Position numbers and translations under genes: made by a program. 64,000 nt of DNA. It comes from Candidatus Vecturithrix granuli (GTDB lineage: Bacteria; Moduliflexota; Moduliflexia; Moduliflexales; Moduliflexaceae). Shown piece by piece: positions 27,677 to 36,675 of the stretch (position 1 is its first letter; each line of letters begins with the position of its first letter). Location of the stretch: positions 361,913 to 425,912 of the forward strand of contig DF820469.1 in assembly GCA_000739535.1 (NCBI GenBank), written 5' to 3'. The notes below the pieces were generated by a model, which saw only the letters and a program-made list of their open reading frames with translations, did no database searches and was not told the DNA's origin.

Positions 27677-28963
27677 ATGAATTTTCACAATTTTAATGCC
27701 TTTAAGATGGCTCAACAGCAATTTGATACTGTCGCCGAACAATTGCATTTAGATCAGGGAATGCGAGAACTCCTGCTGATGCCTCTGCGTGAATACCATT
27801 TTCAAATTCCTGTAAAAATGGACGATGGGACATCCAAAGTGTTTCGTGGCTTCAGAATTCAACACAATGATGCCTGTGGTCCAGCTAAAGGCGGTATCCG
27901 ATTCCATCCTCAGGAAACTGCTGATACGGTCAGGGCTCTGGCAATCTGGATGACCTGGAAATGCGCTGTCATAAATATTCCCCTCGGAGGGGGGGCCGGC
28001 GGCGTGGTATGCGATCCGCACCATTTGAGCATGCGTGAACAGGAGCAAATTTGTCGCGGATGGGTGCGCCAACTTGCCAAAAATATCGGGCCAACATCTG
28101 ATATTGCTGAACCCGATATTATGACGGACTGCCAACACATGATCTGGATGCTTGACGAATATGAAAAAATCTCTGGTCTGAAATCTCCCGGCGCTATTAC
28201 TGGCAAAACGGTTGAATTAGGCGGATCGCGCGGCAGACAGGAAGCTCCCGGATACGGGATAACGTTTACGCTGCGCGAAGCGCTGAAACAGATGCATCTT
28301 CCCCCTCACAACACTACAGCAAGCGTGCAAGGTTTTGGGCATGTGGCGCAATGTGTGATTGAATTATACCAGAAATTAGGCGGCAAAGTCATCTGCGTGG
28401 CCTGCTGGAATCAAGAAGAGATGCTCCCCTTGACTTTTCGCAAACCAGGGGGGGTTGATCTTAAAGAACTGCTGGGCATCACAGATCGATTCGGCAGCAT
28501 CAATCCACGCCAGGCTGCCGAGCAAGGCTATGAAGTGCTTCCAGGAGAGGCATGGCTGCAGCAAGAGGTGGATATTTTGATCCCGGCGGCGATGGAAAAT
28601 CAAATCACCGCAGATAATGTGCGGGAGCTCTCTCCTTGCGTCAAAGTGATTGCGGAAGGCGCCAATGGCCCGGTCACTCCTGAAGCAGATAACGTGATCA
28701 AGGATCGCGGCATTTTGCTGATCCCCGATTTGTTGTGTAATGCCGGCGGGGTATTAGGCAGTTATTTTGAATATGTCCAGAATACCGCTAACTATTATTG
28801 GAAAAAAGAGGAACTTCTGGCGAAATTAGATGTCAGAATGACCTCAGCCTTTCTGGCGGTAAGCGACCTAGCCAGAAGGAAACGGCTCTATATGCGCGAC
28901 GCGGCCTATATGATCGCCATTGAACGGGTGGCCCGGGCGTGCCGCGCCAAAGGGTGGGTGTAA
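27677..28963 (+). CDS. Glu/Leu/Phe/Val dehydrogenase-family protein with catalytic Lys replaced by Ala
   Basis: A 428-aa protein with the full dehydrogenase architecture: GPAKGGIRFHP (Lys71), MTWKCAV (Lys95), IPLGGGAGGVVCDP (Ala107) and AEPDIMTD (Asp147). A Rossmann domain follows with ASVQGFGHVAQCVIELYQ. The spacing 71-95-107-147 equals 89-113-125-165 in the Clostridium symbiosum enzyme, so Ala107 stands where the catalytic Lys125 should be. Normal oxidative deamination is therefore doubtful; it may be a sensor or a changed enzyme. The start at 27677 follows GGAGGG, while a longer frame to 27569 lacks support. It ends 25 bp before the 1677-aa ATP-grasp gene, implying co-expression. Confidence 0.85.
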   Translation: MNFHNFNAFKMAQQQFDTVAEQLHLDQGMRELLLMPLREYHFQIPVKMDDGTSKVFRGFRIQHNDACGPAKGGIRFHPQETADTVRALAIWMTWKCAVINIPLGGGAGGVVCDPHHLSMREQEQICRGWVRQLAKNIGPTSDIAEPDIMTDCQHMIWMLDEYEKISGLKSPGAITGKTVELGGSRGRQEAPGYGITFTLREALKQMHLPPHNTTASVQGFGHVAQCVIELYQKLGGKVICVACWNQEEMLPLTFRKPGGVDLKELLGITDRFGSINPRQAAEQGYEVLPGEAWLQQEVDILIPAAMENQITADNVRELSPCVKVIAEGANGPVTPEADNVIKDRGILLIPDLLCNAGGVLGSYFEYVQNTANYYWKKEELLAKLDVRMTSAFLAVSDLARRKRLYMRDAAYMIAIERVARACRAKGWV

Positions 28964-28988
28964 GATCCTGATGACAGGAGCAACGACT

Positions 28989-31900
28989 ATGCGTTCCTCA
29001 ACGAGTGACAACTTTGCGACATTTGAGCGACGGTTTTTTGACGCGACTGAAGATTTTACCGTGATCGGCCAGGGCCAGTTGGGCGGTAAAGCAAAGGGGT
29101 TGGCATTTATTCACGATATCCTCGCGTCACGCTTTGCCAATCACAGTGAGATGATCGTGAATATCCCGAAATTGACGGTGATTACGACAGCGTATTTTGA
29201 TGAATTTATGCAGTCCAATGATCTGGAGGAGATTGCATATACTGAGAACGCGTCGGACCATTTCATTGCCCATAAATTTCAACAAGCCGAGTTGCCCGTG
29301 ACGATGCTCGGAGACCTCCGAAGTTTGATCGAACAAGTCTCTTCACCTCTGGCCATCCGCTCATCCAGCCTGCTGGAAGATGCAATGTATGAGCCGTTTG
29401 CCGGGATTTATGCCACCAAAATGATTCCGAATAATCAGGCATCTTCTGACGTGCGTTTTCAAAAACTGCTTGAAGCCATTAAATTTGTGTACGCCTCAAC
29501 GTTTTTTAAACAGGCAAAAGATTATCTGAAAGCCACTCACCATGATATTCATGATGAAAAAATGGCGGTGATTATTCAGGAAGTCGTTGGGTTGCGACAT
29601 GGCGACCGGTTTTATCCAAATATTTCAGGCGTGGCGCGCTCTTACAATTTTTATCCTACCGGCAAAGCTAAACCTGAGCATGGCGTGGTCAATCTGGCAT
29701 TGGGATTAGGGAAAACCATTGTTGATGGGGGCGCGACCTGGATGTATGCGCCCTCGTACCCCAAAGTCTTTCCGCCGCATGGCTCAGCGCGGGATTTGCT
29801 CAACCAGACGCAATTGCAGTTTTGGGCGGTGAATATGGGAAAACCGCCTGAATACGATCCCATCAAAGAAACAGAATATTTAGTGCAGCCCCATATCACA
29901 GCAGCCGAACAGGATGGGACGTTAGACTGGATTGCGTCCACTTATGACGCCCCTTCTGATCGAATTCATCTGGGGCTCTCCGGGAACGGGCCGCGCATTG
30001 TGACATTTGCCCCGATTCTAGATCTCAAACGGTTGCCTCTGAATGATGTGCTGAAATCGCTGCTTGCCGCCTGTAAAGATGCGGTTGGCAGCGATGTGGA
30101 ACTTGAGTTTGCCGTCACCTATGATCCGACACGCAACCTTCCTGCACGTTTAGGGTTTCTTCAAGTCCGTCCGATGGCTGTTTCCTATGAACTGGTTGAG
30201 ATTTCGAAAGAAGAGTTCGCGGGCGATCACGTGCTCGCGGTGTCCCACAATGTCTTAGGTAATGGGATCTTAAACCACCTGACGGATATTGTGTACGTCA
30301 ATCCCGATACCTTTGATCCCAAAGATACTCGGCAAATTGCAAGCGAGATTGCAACCATCAACACGAAATTAGTGCAGGAAAAACGGCGATATGTGTTGAT
30401 TGGCTTCGGCCGGTGGGGGAGCGTTGATCCGTGGTTAGGCATTCCGGTCAATTGGAGTCAGATCAACGGCGCCAACGTGATTATTGAAGCCACGCTGCCT
30501 CAAATGAATCCTGATTTGAGCCAGGGGTCGCATTTTTTTCATAATATCACCAGCTTTCAGGTGTTCTACCTTTCCGTGAAATATTCTTCCGAACAGGGTG
30601 CAATTGATTGGGACTGGCTGCGCCAGCAGCCAACGATCGAAGAAACCCGCTTTGTGAAACATCTCCGGCTGGCTTCAGCGTTAACCATTAAAGTTGATGG
30701 CCGAAAGGGAGTGGGAATCATTTTGAAACCAGAAGGGGGGAAATGGGCAGAGTTAAACGAACTACTTGATCCACAAAAAGCTGGCGGGGATCATTTTGAA
30801 ACCAGAAGGGGGGAAATGTGTATGACAACTCAAAATGTACATTTTGAAAGCATTATTAAAAGTTTACAAGAACGCGAAAAGGAATTAAATTGTCTGTATA
30901 ATGTTGAAGAAATCTTAAACGCCACTGAAAAAATAGAAGACGCTTTATCTGCGATTATTCAAATCATGCCTGCTGCCTGGCAATATCCCGAGTGTTGTCA
31001 GGCAGCGATCCAGTATCACAAGCACTATTACCATCCTCATCCATTCTTGCCTACGGAATGGGTGTTACGGGCGCCCATTTGCATCGAAGGTCACCAGGAG
31101 GGTGAAATTGCCGTATATTATACCGAAAACATGCCCCTGGAAGTGGAAGGCCCTTTTTTGAAAGAAGAACGCAAACTGCTTGACAATATTGCCGATCTCG
31201 TTGGCAAATATATTGCACATCAACGCAACAAAGAACTGATCAAGCGATGGGAAGCGGCCAAAGAAAGCATGTCGCTCAGCAGTAAGTATGAATGGCAGGT
31301 CATTATGGACCTGCTCAAAAAGACCGATCAAGGACTGTTTATTTACATCACGCGGAAAATGGCCTATTATCTTTGCTGGAACGGTATTAAAGAGGCGCAG
31401 CAATTGTTGCAGAAGAATGTTGATCCCTCGCAACTCTTAAAACCCGCCAACCTGGAAGATGATAAAAATCGGCCCAGGCCGAAAATTTCCCTGGACATCC
31501 TCAATTTAGCCACGCGTACCTTTGAGATTGCGACAACCTATCTCAGCAACGAAGAGATTTTGAGGCATATTCAACGCTGGATTCAGGAAAATCGCATTAG
31601 TTTCTTGTATCGCACCCTGGCGAGTTTAGATACCTCACTCGGGGAAATCACGAGTGCGATCCGCCGGTTTTATCATAGTATGCCCGATATCCAGCAGATT
31701 CCCCCATCTACCCAAAAAGCCATGAATGTTGCGTTAATCCGGCGATTTTTAACGGGACAATTAGAATTTATTACCGTGGCGAAAAACTACATTGGCATTC
31801 ATGACATGCACGACATCTTGCAGCGTTTGATTTTTTCCGTACGAAGCCGAGGGCAACTGGGCGGCAAAAGCGCCGGGCTGATTCTGGCGTCGAAAATTAT

Positions 31901-34022
31901 TGAAAAGGTGAAAAATCATCATGCGAATCTCCAACATATCAAAGTTCCCAAAACCTGGTACATCACCTCTGACGTCGGTTTCTATTTCATGTGTTCCAAC
32001 GATTTCGAAGAGATTGTCGAACAAAAATATAAAGCCATGGAGTTAATCCGCCTGGAATATCCGCATATTGTGCAAATTTTTAAGAATTCACCCTTCCCTC
32101 CTGAAATTCTCACGGGGTTGTCAATGGCGCTGGATGATTTCGGCGATCATCCCTTAATTGTGAGAAGTTCAAGCTTATTGGAAGACCGATTGGGAACGGC
32201 ATTCTCCGGAAAATACAAAAGCCTGTTTTTAGCCAACCAGGGGACCAAAACCGAACGGTTAGAGGCGTTAACCGATGCGATTGCTGAAGTGTATGCCTCG
32301 TTATTCAGCCCTGATCCGATTGAGTATCGAAACGAACGGGGACTCGCTGATTTTAATGAAGAGATGGGGATTATGATCCAACAGGTGGTCGGGCAAAAAG
32401 TCGGCAAATACTTTTTGCCGGCCTATGCCGGCGTCGCGTTTAGCAATAATGAATTCCGCTGGTCGCCTCGCATTAAAAGAAAAGATGGTTTAATCCGCCT
32501 GGTGCCCGGATTAGGGACGCGGGCCGTCGATCGCGTCACGGATGACTACCCGATCTTAATTGCTCCGGGTCAGCCGAATTTACGCGTCAATGTCACGATT
32601 GACGAATATGTGCGGTACGCCCCCAAAAAAGTGGATGTGATCAATCTGGAGACCAATGCCTTTGAGACCATTGAATTTGCGCAATTAATCCAGGAATTTG
32701 GCGATCAAATGCCTGATATTCACAATATCGTCTCCGTGCTCCATCATGATCATCTTTCCACGCCGGGCATCATGACGGATTTTGCAACAGACCCCGTACT
32801 GGCAACCTTTGAAGGGTTACGCACCAGGACGCCATTTGTTCAACAAATTCGTACCATCCTTAACGTCCTGGAAGAATGCCTTCACACGCCGATTGACATT
32901 GAATTTGCGTCGGACGGCCAGGATTTATATCTGTTGCAATGCCGCCCGCAAAGCGCATTTGCGCGTAATGAGGCCGCCCTTATTCCCAGAGATATCCCTA
33001 AAGAACGCGTCGTATTTTCGGCCAACAGATTTGTGTCCAATGGCAAGATTCCCAATATTACGCATGTCGTGTATGTTGATCCGTATGAATATAACGCCCT
33101 TGAAGAACATGCGCAATTACTTGATGTGGGCCGAGCAGTGAGCAAATTAAATAAAGTGCTTCCCAAACGCCAGTTTATTTTGATCGGACCGGGGCGTTGG
33201 GGGAGTCGGGGAGATATTAAGTTAGGCGTCAGCGTCACCTACTCTGATATTAACAACACGGCCGCCTTGATTGAAGTTGCGATGAAAAAGGGGAGTTATG
33301 TGCCTGAGCTTTCGTTTGGCACGCATTTTTTTCAAGATCTGGTGGAGGCGTCAATCCGGTATCTTCCTCTTTATCCGGCAGATGATGGCGTGATATTTCA
33401 TGAACGGTTTTTCACCACTTCCCCCAATGTGCTGGCGCAATTGCTGCCGGAATATGCTTCTTTAAGCCATGCGGTCAAAGTGATTGATATTCCAGCAATT
33501 GCCAACGGACAGGTCTTGTGCCTGGCGATGAACGCTGATCTTGATCAAGCGCTGGCCTATTTAGATTCTCGGCAGCAGGAGGAAGAGCAGGCGATCAACA
33601 CCGGAAAAGATATCCAGGGAGCGCCATCTGAAAATTATTGGCAGTGGCGTTTGCGAATGGCAACCCATATTGCCAGCCAGATCGATGCTCAACGCTTTGG
33701 CGTCAAGGGCTGTTATATTTTTGGGAGTACCAAAAATGCCACTGCCGGCCCGGAAAGCGATATTGATTTATTATTTCACATTCACAGCACGCCGCAACAA
33801 TTGGACGCCTTCAAAGCCTGGCTGGAAGGCTGGAGTTTATGTTTGGATGAGATGAATTTTCTGCGAACAGGGCGTCGCACAGGCGGATTATTAGACAACC
33901 ATTTTGTGACTGATGACGACATTGCAAAACGTTCCAGTTTTGCGCTGAAAATCAATGCCGTCACTGATGCAGCCTCCAAATTGGCGATGAAAGATGCTTC
34001 CCAATCTTCAGATGAAAACTAA
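28989..34022 (+). CDS. Giant fused protein: two PEP-synthase-type ATP-grasp modules, GAF-like region, nucleotidyltransferase
   Basis: A 1677-aa reading frame. Residues 1-575 form one ATP-grasp module: LGGKAKGLAF (about 30), IRSSSLLEDAMYEPFAG (about 122), LQVRPM (about 390), IGFGRWGS (about 470) and GSHFFHN (about 511). Residues about 576-612 are a junction coded by a 29-bp direct repeat. Residues 620-950 hold a GAF-like part and helices. A second module follows: LGGKSAGLILAS (about 955), VRSSSLLEDRLG (about 1056), LLQCRPQ (about 1314), IGPGRWGS (about 1398) and GTHFFQD (about 1443). The C-terminus (from about 1570) has YIFGSTKN and ESDIDLLF, a nucleotidyltransferase core. The start at 28989 follows AGGAG. 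It may have been two genes (see 30717-30818). No phosphohistidine domain is seen. Confidence 0.8.
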   Translation: MRSSTSDNFATFERRFFDATEDFTVIGQGQLGGKAKGLAFIHDILASRFANHSEMIVNIPKLTVITTAYFDEFMQSNDLEEIAYTENASDHFIAHKFQQAELPVTMLGDLRSLIEQVSSPLAIRSSSLLEDAMYEPFAGIYATKMIPNNQASSDVRFQKLLEAIKFVYASTFFKQAKDYLKATHHDIHDEKMAVIIQEVVGLRHGDRFYPNISGVARSYNFYPTGKAKPEHGVVNLALGLGKTIVDGGATWMYAPSYPKVFPPHGSARDLLNQTQLQFWAVNMGKPPEYDPIKETEYLVQPHITAAEQDGTLDWIASTYDAPSDRIHLGLSGNGPRIVTFAPILDLKRLPLNDVLKSLLAACKDAVGSDVELEFAVTYDPTRNLPARLGFLQVRPMAVSYELVEISKEEFAGDHVLAVSHNVLGNGILNHLTDIVYVNPDTFDPKDTRQIASEIATINTKLVQEKRRYVLIGFGRWGSVDPWLGIPVNWSQINGANVIIEATLPQMNPDLSQGSHFFHNITSFQVFYLSVKYSSEQGAIDWDWLRQQPTIEETRFVKHLRLASALTIKVDGRKGVGIILKPEGGKWAELNELLDPQKAGGDHFETRRGEMCMTTQNVHFESIIKSLQEREKELNCLYNVEEILNATEKIEDALSAIIQIMPAAWQYPECCQAAIQYHKHYYHPHPFLPTEWVLRAPICIEGHQEGEIAVYYTENMPLEVEGPFLKEERKLLDNIADLVGKYIAHQRNKELIKRWEAAKESMSLSSKYEWQVIMDLLKKTDQGLFIYITRKMAYYLCWNGIKEAQQLLQKNVDPSQLLKPANLEDDKNRPRPKISLDILNLATRTFEIATTYLSNEEILRHIQRWIQENRISFLYRTLASLDTSLGEITSAIRRFYHSMPDIQQIPPSTQKAMNVALIRRFLTGQLEFITVAKNYIGIHDMHDILQRLIFSVRSRGQLGGKSAGLILASKIIEKVKNHHANLQHIKVPKTWYITSDVGFYFMCSNDFEEIVEQKYKAMELIRLEYPHIVQIFKNSPFPPEILTGLSMALDDFGDHPLIVRSSSLLEDRLGTAFSGKYKSLFLANQGTKTERLEALTDAIAEVYASLFSPDPIEYRNERGLADFNEEMGIMIQQVVGQKVGKYFLPAYAGVAFSNNEFRWSPRIKRKDGLIRLVPGLGTRAVDRVTDDYPILIAPGQPNLRVNVTIDEYVRYAPKKVDVINLETNAFETIEFAQLIQEFGDQMPDIHNIVSVLHHDHLSTPGIMTDFATDPVLATFEGLRTRTPFVQQIRTILNVLEECLHTPIDIEFASDGQDLYLLQCRPQSAFARNEAALIPRDIPKERVVFSANRFVSNGKIPNITHVVYVDPYEYNALEEHAQLLDVGRAVSKLNKVLPKRQFILIGPGRWGSRGDIKLGVSVTYSDINNTAALIEVAMKKGSYVPELSFGTHFFQDLVEASIRYLPLYPADDGVIFHERFFTTSPNVLAQLLPEYASLSHAVKVIDIPAIANGQVLCLAMNADLDQALAYLDSRQQEEEQAINTGKDIQGAPSENYWQWRLRMATHIASQIDAQRFGVKGCYIFGSTKNATAGPESDIDLLFHIHSTPQQLDAFKAWLEGWSLCLDEMNFLRTGRRTGGLLDNHFVTDDDIAKRSSFALKINAVTDAASKLAMKDASQSSDEN
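30717..30818 (+). repeat. 29-bp direct repeat at the fusion point of two ATP-grasp genes
   Basis: Positions 30717-30745 and 30790-30818 are identical and 73 bp apart, so they are read in different frames (IILKPEGGK and HFETRRGE). The repeat contains a Shine-Dalgarno-like AGAAGGGGGG. The second copy lies just before ATG 30822, a natural start for the downstream half. Deleting one 73-bp unit would end the upstream protein ...EGGKCV with a TGA overlapping that ATG as ATGA. Confidence 0.85.
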
Positions 34023-34033
34023 GACGCGCTCCT

Positions 34034-34060
34034 GGTCTTTACCGCGTAGCGGTAAAGACC
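34034..34060. terminator. Hairpin between convergent genes
   Basis: A perfect 12-bp stem (34034-34045 with 34049-34060) and GTA loop, 11 bp after the stop of the giant ATP-grasp gene. It probably ends the cluster transcript, although no T-tract follows. Nothing else is seen in the rest of the gap to 34198. Confidence 0.65.
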
Positions 34061-34198
34061 CTCTGCGTAATGTGAGTTCTTAACAGCCCCGGATCGCTTC
34101 AGGGATCCAAAGGCGGCATAGAGTTATTGGCTGATAGGCATGCCTACGACAGAGAGCCTGACGCAGGTCACTATGCTGTTGTTGCGCAGTGTGGATGT

Positions 34199-35737
34199 TT
34201 ACCTTCGAAATTGTTTATATTCAATCGCATATTGTTGCATTTTATAGCCCAGAATTCGCTCTGTAGTCGAAAGGTATTGAGCGGCCTTGGATTTAATACC
34301 ACGCGTCTTTTTGAGCGCATCAATAATCAGTTCTTTTTCAAAATTTTCCACCTGATGCGCGAGCGACACCTTCTCTCGGCTGTCAACCGTATCCACCCGT
34401 TGCAAGGTTGGTGGAAGATGAGTCGCCTGGATCGTATCGCCGTTGCATACGAGCACGGCGCGTTCCAGACAATTTTGTAACTCGCGTACATTCCCCGGCC
34501 AGTGATAGGAATTGAGCAGATCAATGGCCAGGGTGGAAATGCGGGTAATCGGTTTGTTATTTTCGCGGGCATACTTTATCAGAAAATGATCCGCGAGCAA
34601 TAAAATATCGGTTTTGCGCTCCCGTAACGAGGGCATATAAATGGGAAACACATTGAGCCGATAATACAGGTCTTCTCGAAACTGATTCGTCTGAATCGCT
34701 TCTTCTAAATTTTGATTAGTGGCCGCAATGATGCGCACATTCATTTTCATGGTGTCGGTGCCGCCAACGCGCTCAAATTCCTTTTCCTGTAAGACCCGCA
34801 GTAATTTCACTTGGAGGCTGGGCGGGAGTTCTCCAATTTCATCGAGAAAAATCGTGCCGCCGTCAGCGACCTCAAATTTCCCTTTTTTGCGTTCGGTTGC
34901 CCCGGTAAACGCGCCTTTTTCATGTCCAAAAAATTCTGTTTCAAGCAGGTTTTCAGGAATAGCCCCGCAATTGATTTTGACAAAGGGTTTTTTAGCGCGG
35001 GGGCTGTTGTAATGAATGGCATGAGCGACCAATTCTTTGCCTGTGCCGCTTTCTCCTCGAATCAGGACGGTGACGTTTGAATAAGCCACCTGAATAATAT
35101 TTTCATACACCAGATGCATGCTGCTGCTATTGCCAATCATATTATGGATGTTATACTTTTCCTTTAATTCATCCTTGAGTTTGATATTTTCCGTGAGCAA
35201 GTTTTTTTCATCTTCTAAAATGTTTTTCAGTTTTAACGATTGCGCAAACATGCTGGCAATAATCGAAAGCAATCGGACATCCCTGGAAAAATCGTCGTCT
35301 TCCGAAAACGGACGATCAACAGTGATCGCTCCTAAGGTTTCCAGGCCAAGCTTGATGGGCACGCAGATAAAGGAGATATTTTTACGGCTGATATCCCCGC
35401 GTGAGCGTGTTTTATTCAAAAAATGCGGCTCTTCCCCAATTTGAGGGATAATCACAGGTTGGCCTTCCTCAATCACTTTGCCGGTAATCCCTTCTCCTAA
35501 TTTGTACCGGCCACGTCGCTTCGCTTCTTCGGCCATACCGTAAGCTACTTCAATTGTAATATCATTCGTAGTCGGATGAAATAATCTCAGGGTTCCTCGC
35601 GTCAAACCCATCTTTTGATCGAGAATTTCAAAGGTTTTATAGATGAATTCATTCAAGTTCAATGCTGAAGAAGAAAGCATGACGCTAATCTCTTGAAGAA
35701 TGGAGAGTTCTTTAACCTCTCTTATAGCATTTATCAT
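34199..35737 (-). CDS. NifA-like sigma-54-dependent transcriptional activator (GAF-AAA-HTH)
   Basis: A 512-aa enhancer-binding protein. Residues about 15-170 form a GAF domain ([28 protein letters not shown]). The central AAA+ domain has [27 protein letters not shown] (the sigma-54 contact loop) and [25 protein letters not shown] and [16 protein letters not shown] follow. The C-terminal Fis-type HTH reads [23 protein letters not shown], similar to NifA. The start at 35737 has GGAG upstream; 35773 is less likely. It is divergent from glnB-amtB, and three nearby nitrogen genes have sigma-54-like promoters, so it is a good candidate for their activator. No nif structural genes are in the window. 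Confidence 0.88.
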   Translation of the reverse strand: MINAIREVKELSILQEISVMLSSSALNLNEFIYKTFEILDQKMGLTRGTLRLFHPTTNDITIEVAYGMAEEAKRRGRYKLGEGITGKVIEEGQPVIIPQIGEEPHFLNKTRSRGDISRKNISFICVPIKLGLETLGAITVDRPFSEDDDFSRDVRLLSIIASMFAQSLKLKNILEDEKNLLTENIKLKDELKEKYNIHNMIGNSSSMHLVYENIIQVAYSNVTVLIRGESGTGKELVAHAIHYNSPRAKKPFVKINCGAIPENLLETEFFGHEKGAFTGATERKKGKFEVADGGTIFLDEIGELPPSLQVKLLRVLQEKEFERVGGTDTMKMNVRIIAATNQNLEEAIQTNQFREDLYYRLNVFPIYMPSLRERKTDILLLADHFLIKYARENNKPITRISTLAIDLLNSYHWPGNVRELQNCLERAVLVCNGDTIQATHLPPTLQRVDTVDSREKVSLAHQVENFEKELIIDALKKTRGIKSKAAQYLSTTERILGYKMQQYAIEYKQFRR

Positions 35738-36233
35738 AAGGGTTCTCAATCTCCAGTGCTTTCGTATCCACATGGATAATCAGAACCAGAGAAATTGGCT
35801 GGTTACAATAAAGTAATCTACAAATTTGTCACATATAATTATACCTATACAAAATTGGTGATGAAGAAATGCAAGAAATTATTCTAACTATTCTCGAAAT
35901 TTTATGTTTTTTGGATACAGCATCATGATGATGTTGATTTTATGAATATAGCATACGAAAATGTATTTTGAAATAATTAATATTACATTAATGTTATAAA
36001 ATAAATATAGAAAATGCAAACTCTATCGCTCGATATACCAGTATAAAAAATAAATTATAGAGTTGGAATAAACTGAAAATAGGCAGAGAGCAGGCAACAG
36101 AAGTAATGCATCGTTCTTTGAAACGATATGGTGTTGGCAAGCCCTTTGAAATATACTTAAACCGATTCGATAGAAACAGGTTAGAAAATATTTTGAGATA
36201 ATCTGATATTGATCACATAGAGGGAGAAATAAC
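35738..36233. other. Divergent control region between nifA-like gene and glnB
   Basis: 496 bp, strongly AT-rich between about 35820 and 36060, with no gene. Such AT-rich stretches upstream of sigma-54 promoters often bend and carry activator sites. I could not find a clear TGT-N10-ACA NifA site or NtrC site by eye. The glnB promoter element is at 36134-36151. Confidence 0.5.
36134..36151 (+). promoter_or_regulatory. Sigma-54-like promoter of glnB-amtB (GG-N10-GA)
   Basis: TTGGCAAGCCCTTTGAAA, with GG at 36136-36137 and GA at 36148-36149, exactly ten bases between. The -24 half matches the TGGCA consensus. The -12 half has TTTGA instead of TTGC. The same variant occurs at 38257-38275 and 45067-45084 before other nitrogen genes. 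It is about 80 bp upstream of glnB. Confidence 0.65.
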
Positions 36234-36575
36234 ATGAAATTGATTATAGCGGTCATTCGGCCTGAAAGGTTAACTGAAGTGAAGGAAGAGTTATATAAAG
36301 AAGAGGTGTATAAAATTACGGTATCAAATGCTATAGGTCGAGGTGAAGAAACCGCGTTTAAAGAGTATTATAGGGGGATCGGGATGGAAATTGATCTCCA
36401 TAAACGAATCCGAATCGAAATTGGGGTGAATGAAAATTTTGTCGAACGAACGATTAACGCGATTATTCGTGGAGCAAAGACAGGCGAAGTTGGCGATGGC
36501 AAAATTTTTGTCATAGATCTACCAGAATGTATCCGTATTCGTACCGGAGAAAGGGGAGGACAGGCGATAGGTTAA
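36234..36575 (+). CDS. glnB: PII nitrogen regulatory protein lacking Tyr51
   Basis: Trimeric signal protein of 113 aa that senses ATP/ADP and 2-oxoglutarate. It aligns without gaps to E. coli GlnB over the first 59 residues (MKLIIAVIRP opening, EYYRG at 44-48, VGDGKIFVID, C-terminal RIRTGERG). Residue 51, the uridylylated tyrosine in GlnB, is Met, and residue 39 (Gln in GlnB, a 2-oxoglutarate/Mg contact) is Glu. Control by uridylylation at that site is therefore impossible and effector binding may differ. GlnB, GlnK and NifI types cannot be separated with certainty; its position before amtB favours a GlnK-like role, binding AmtB. The Shine-Dalgarno is AGGGAG. It is transcribed from the sigma-54-like promoter upstream. 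Confidence 0.9.
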   Translation: MKLIIAVIRPERLTEVKEELYKEEVYKITVSNAIGRGEETAFKEYYRGIGMEIDLHKRIRIEIGVNENFVERTINAIIRGAKTGEVGDGKIFVIDLPECIRIRTGERGGQAIG

Positions 36576-36675
36576 TCTGAAAAACTCGCATAAGCAAGTT
36601 TTATCAATCACGATAATAAACCTCAGGTAATAACTGCAAATGAAGGAGTGTTTCTTTTGAAAAGGAGTAAAAGAT

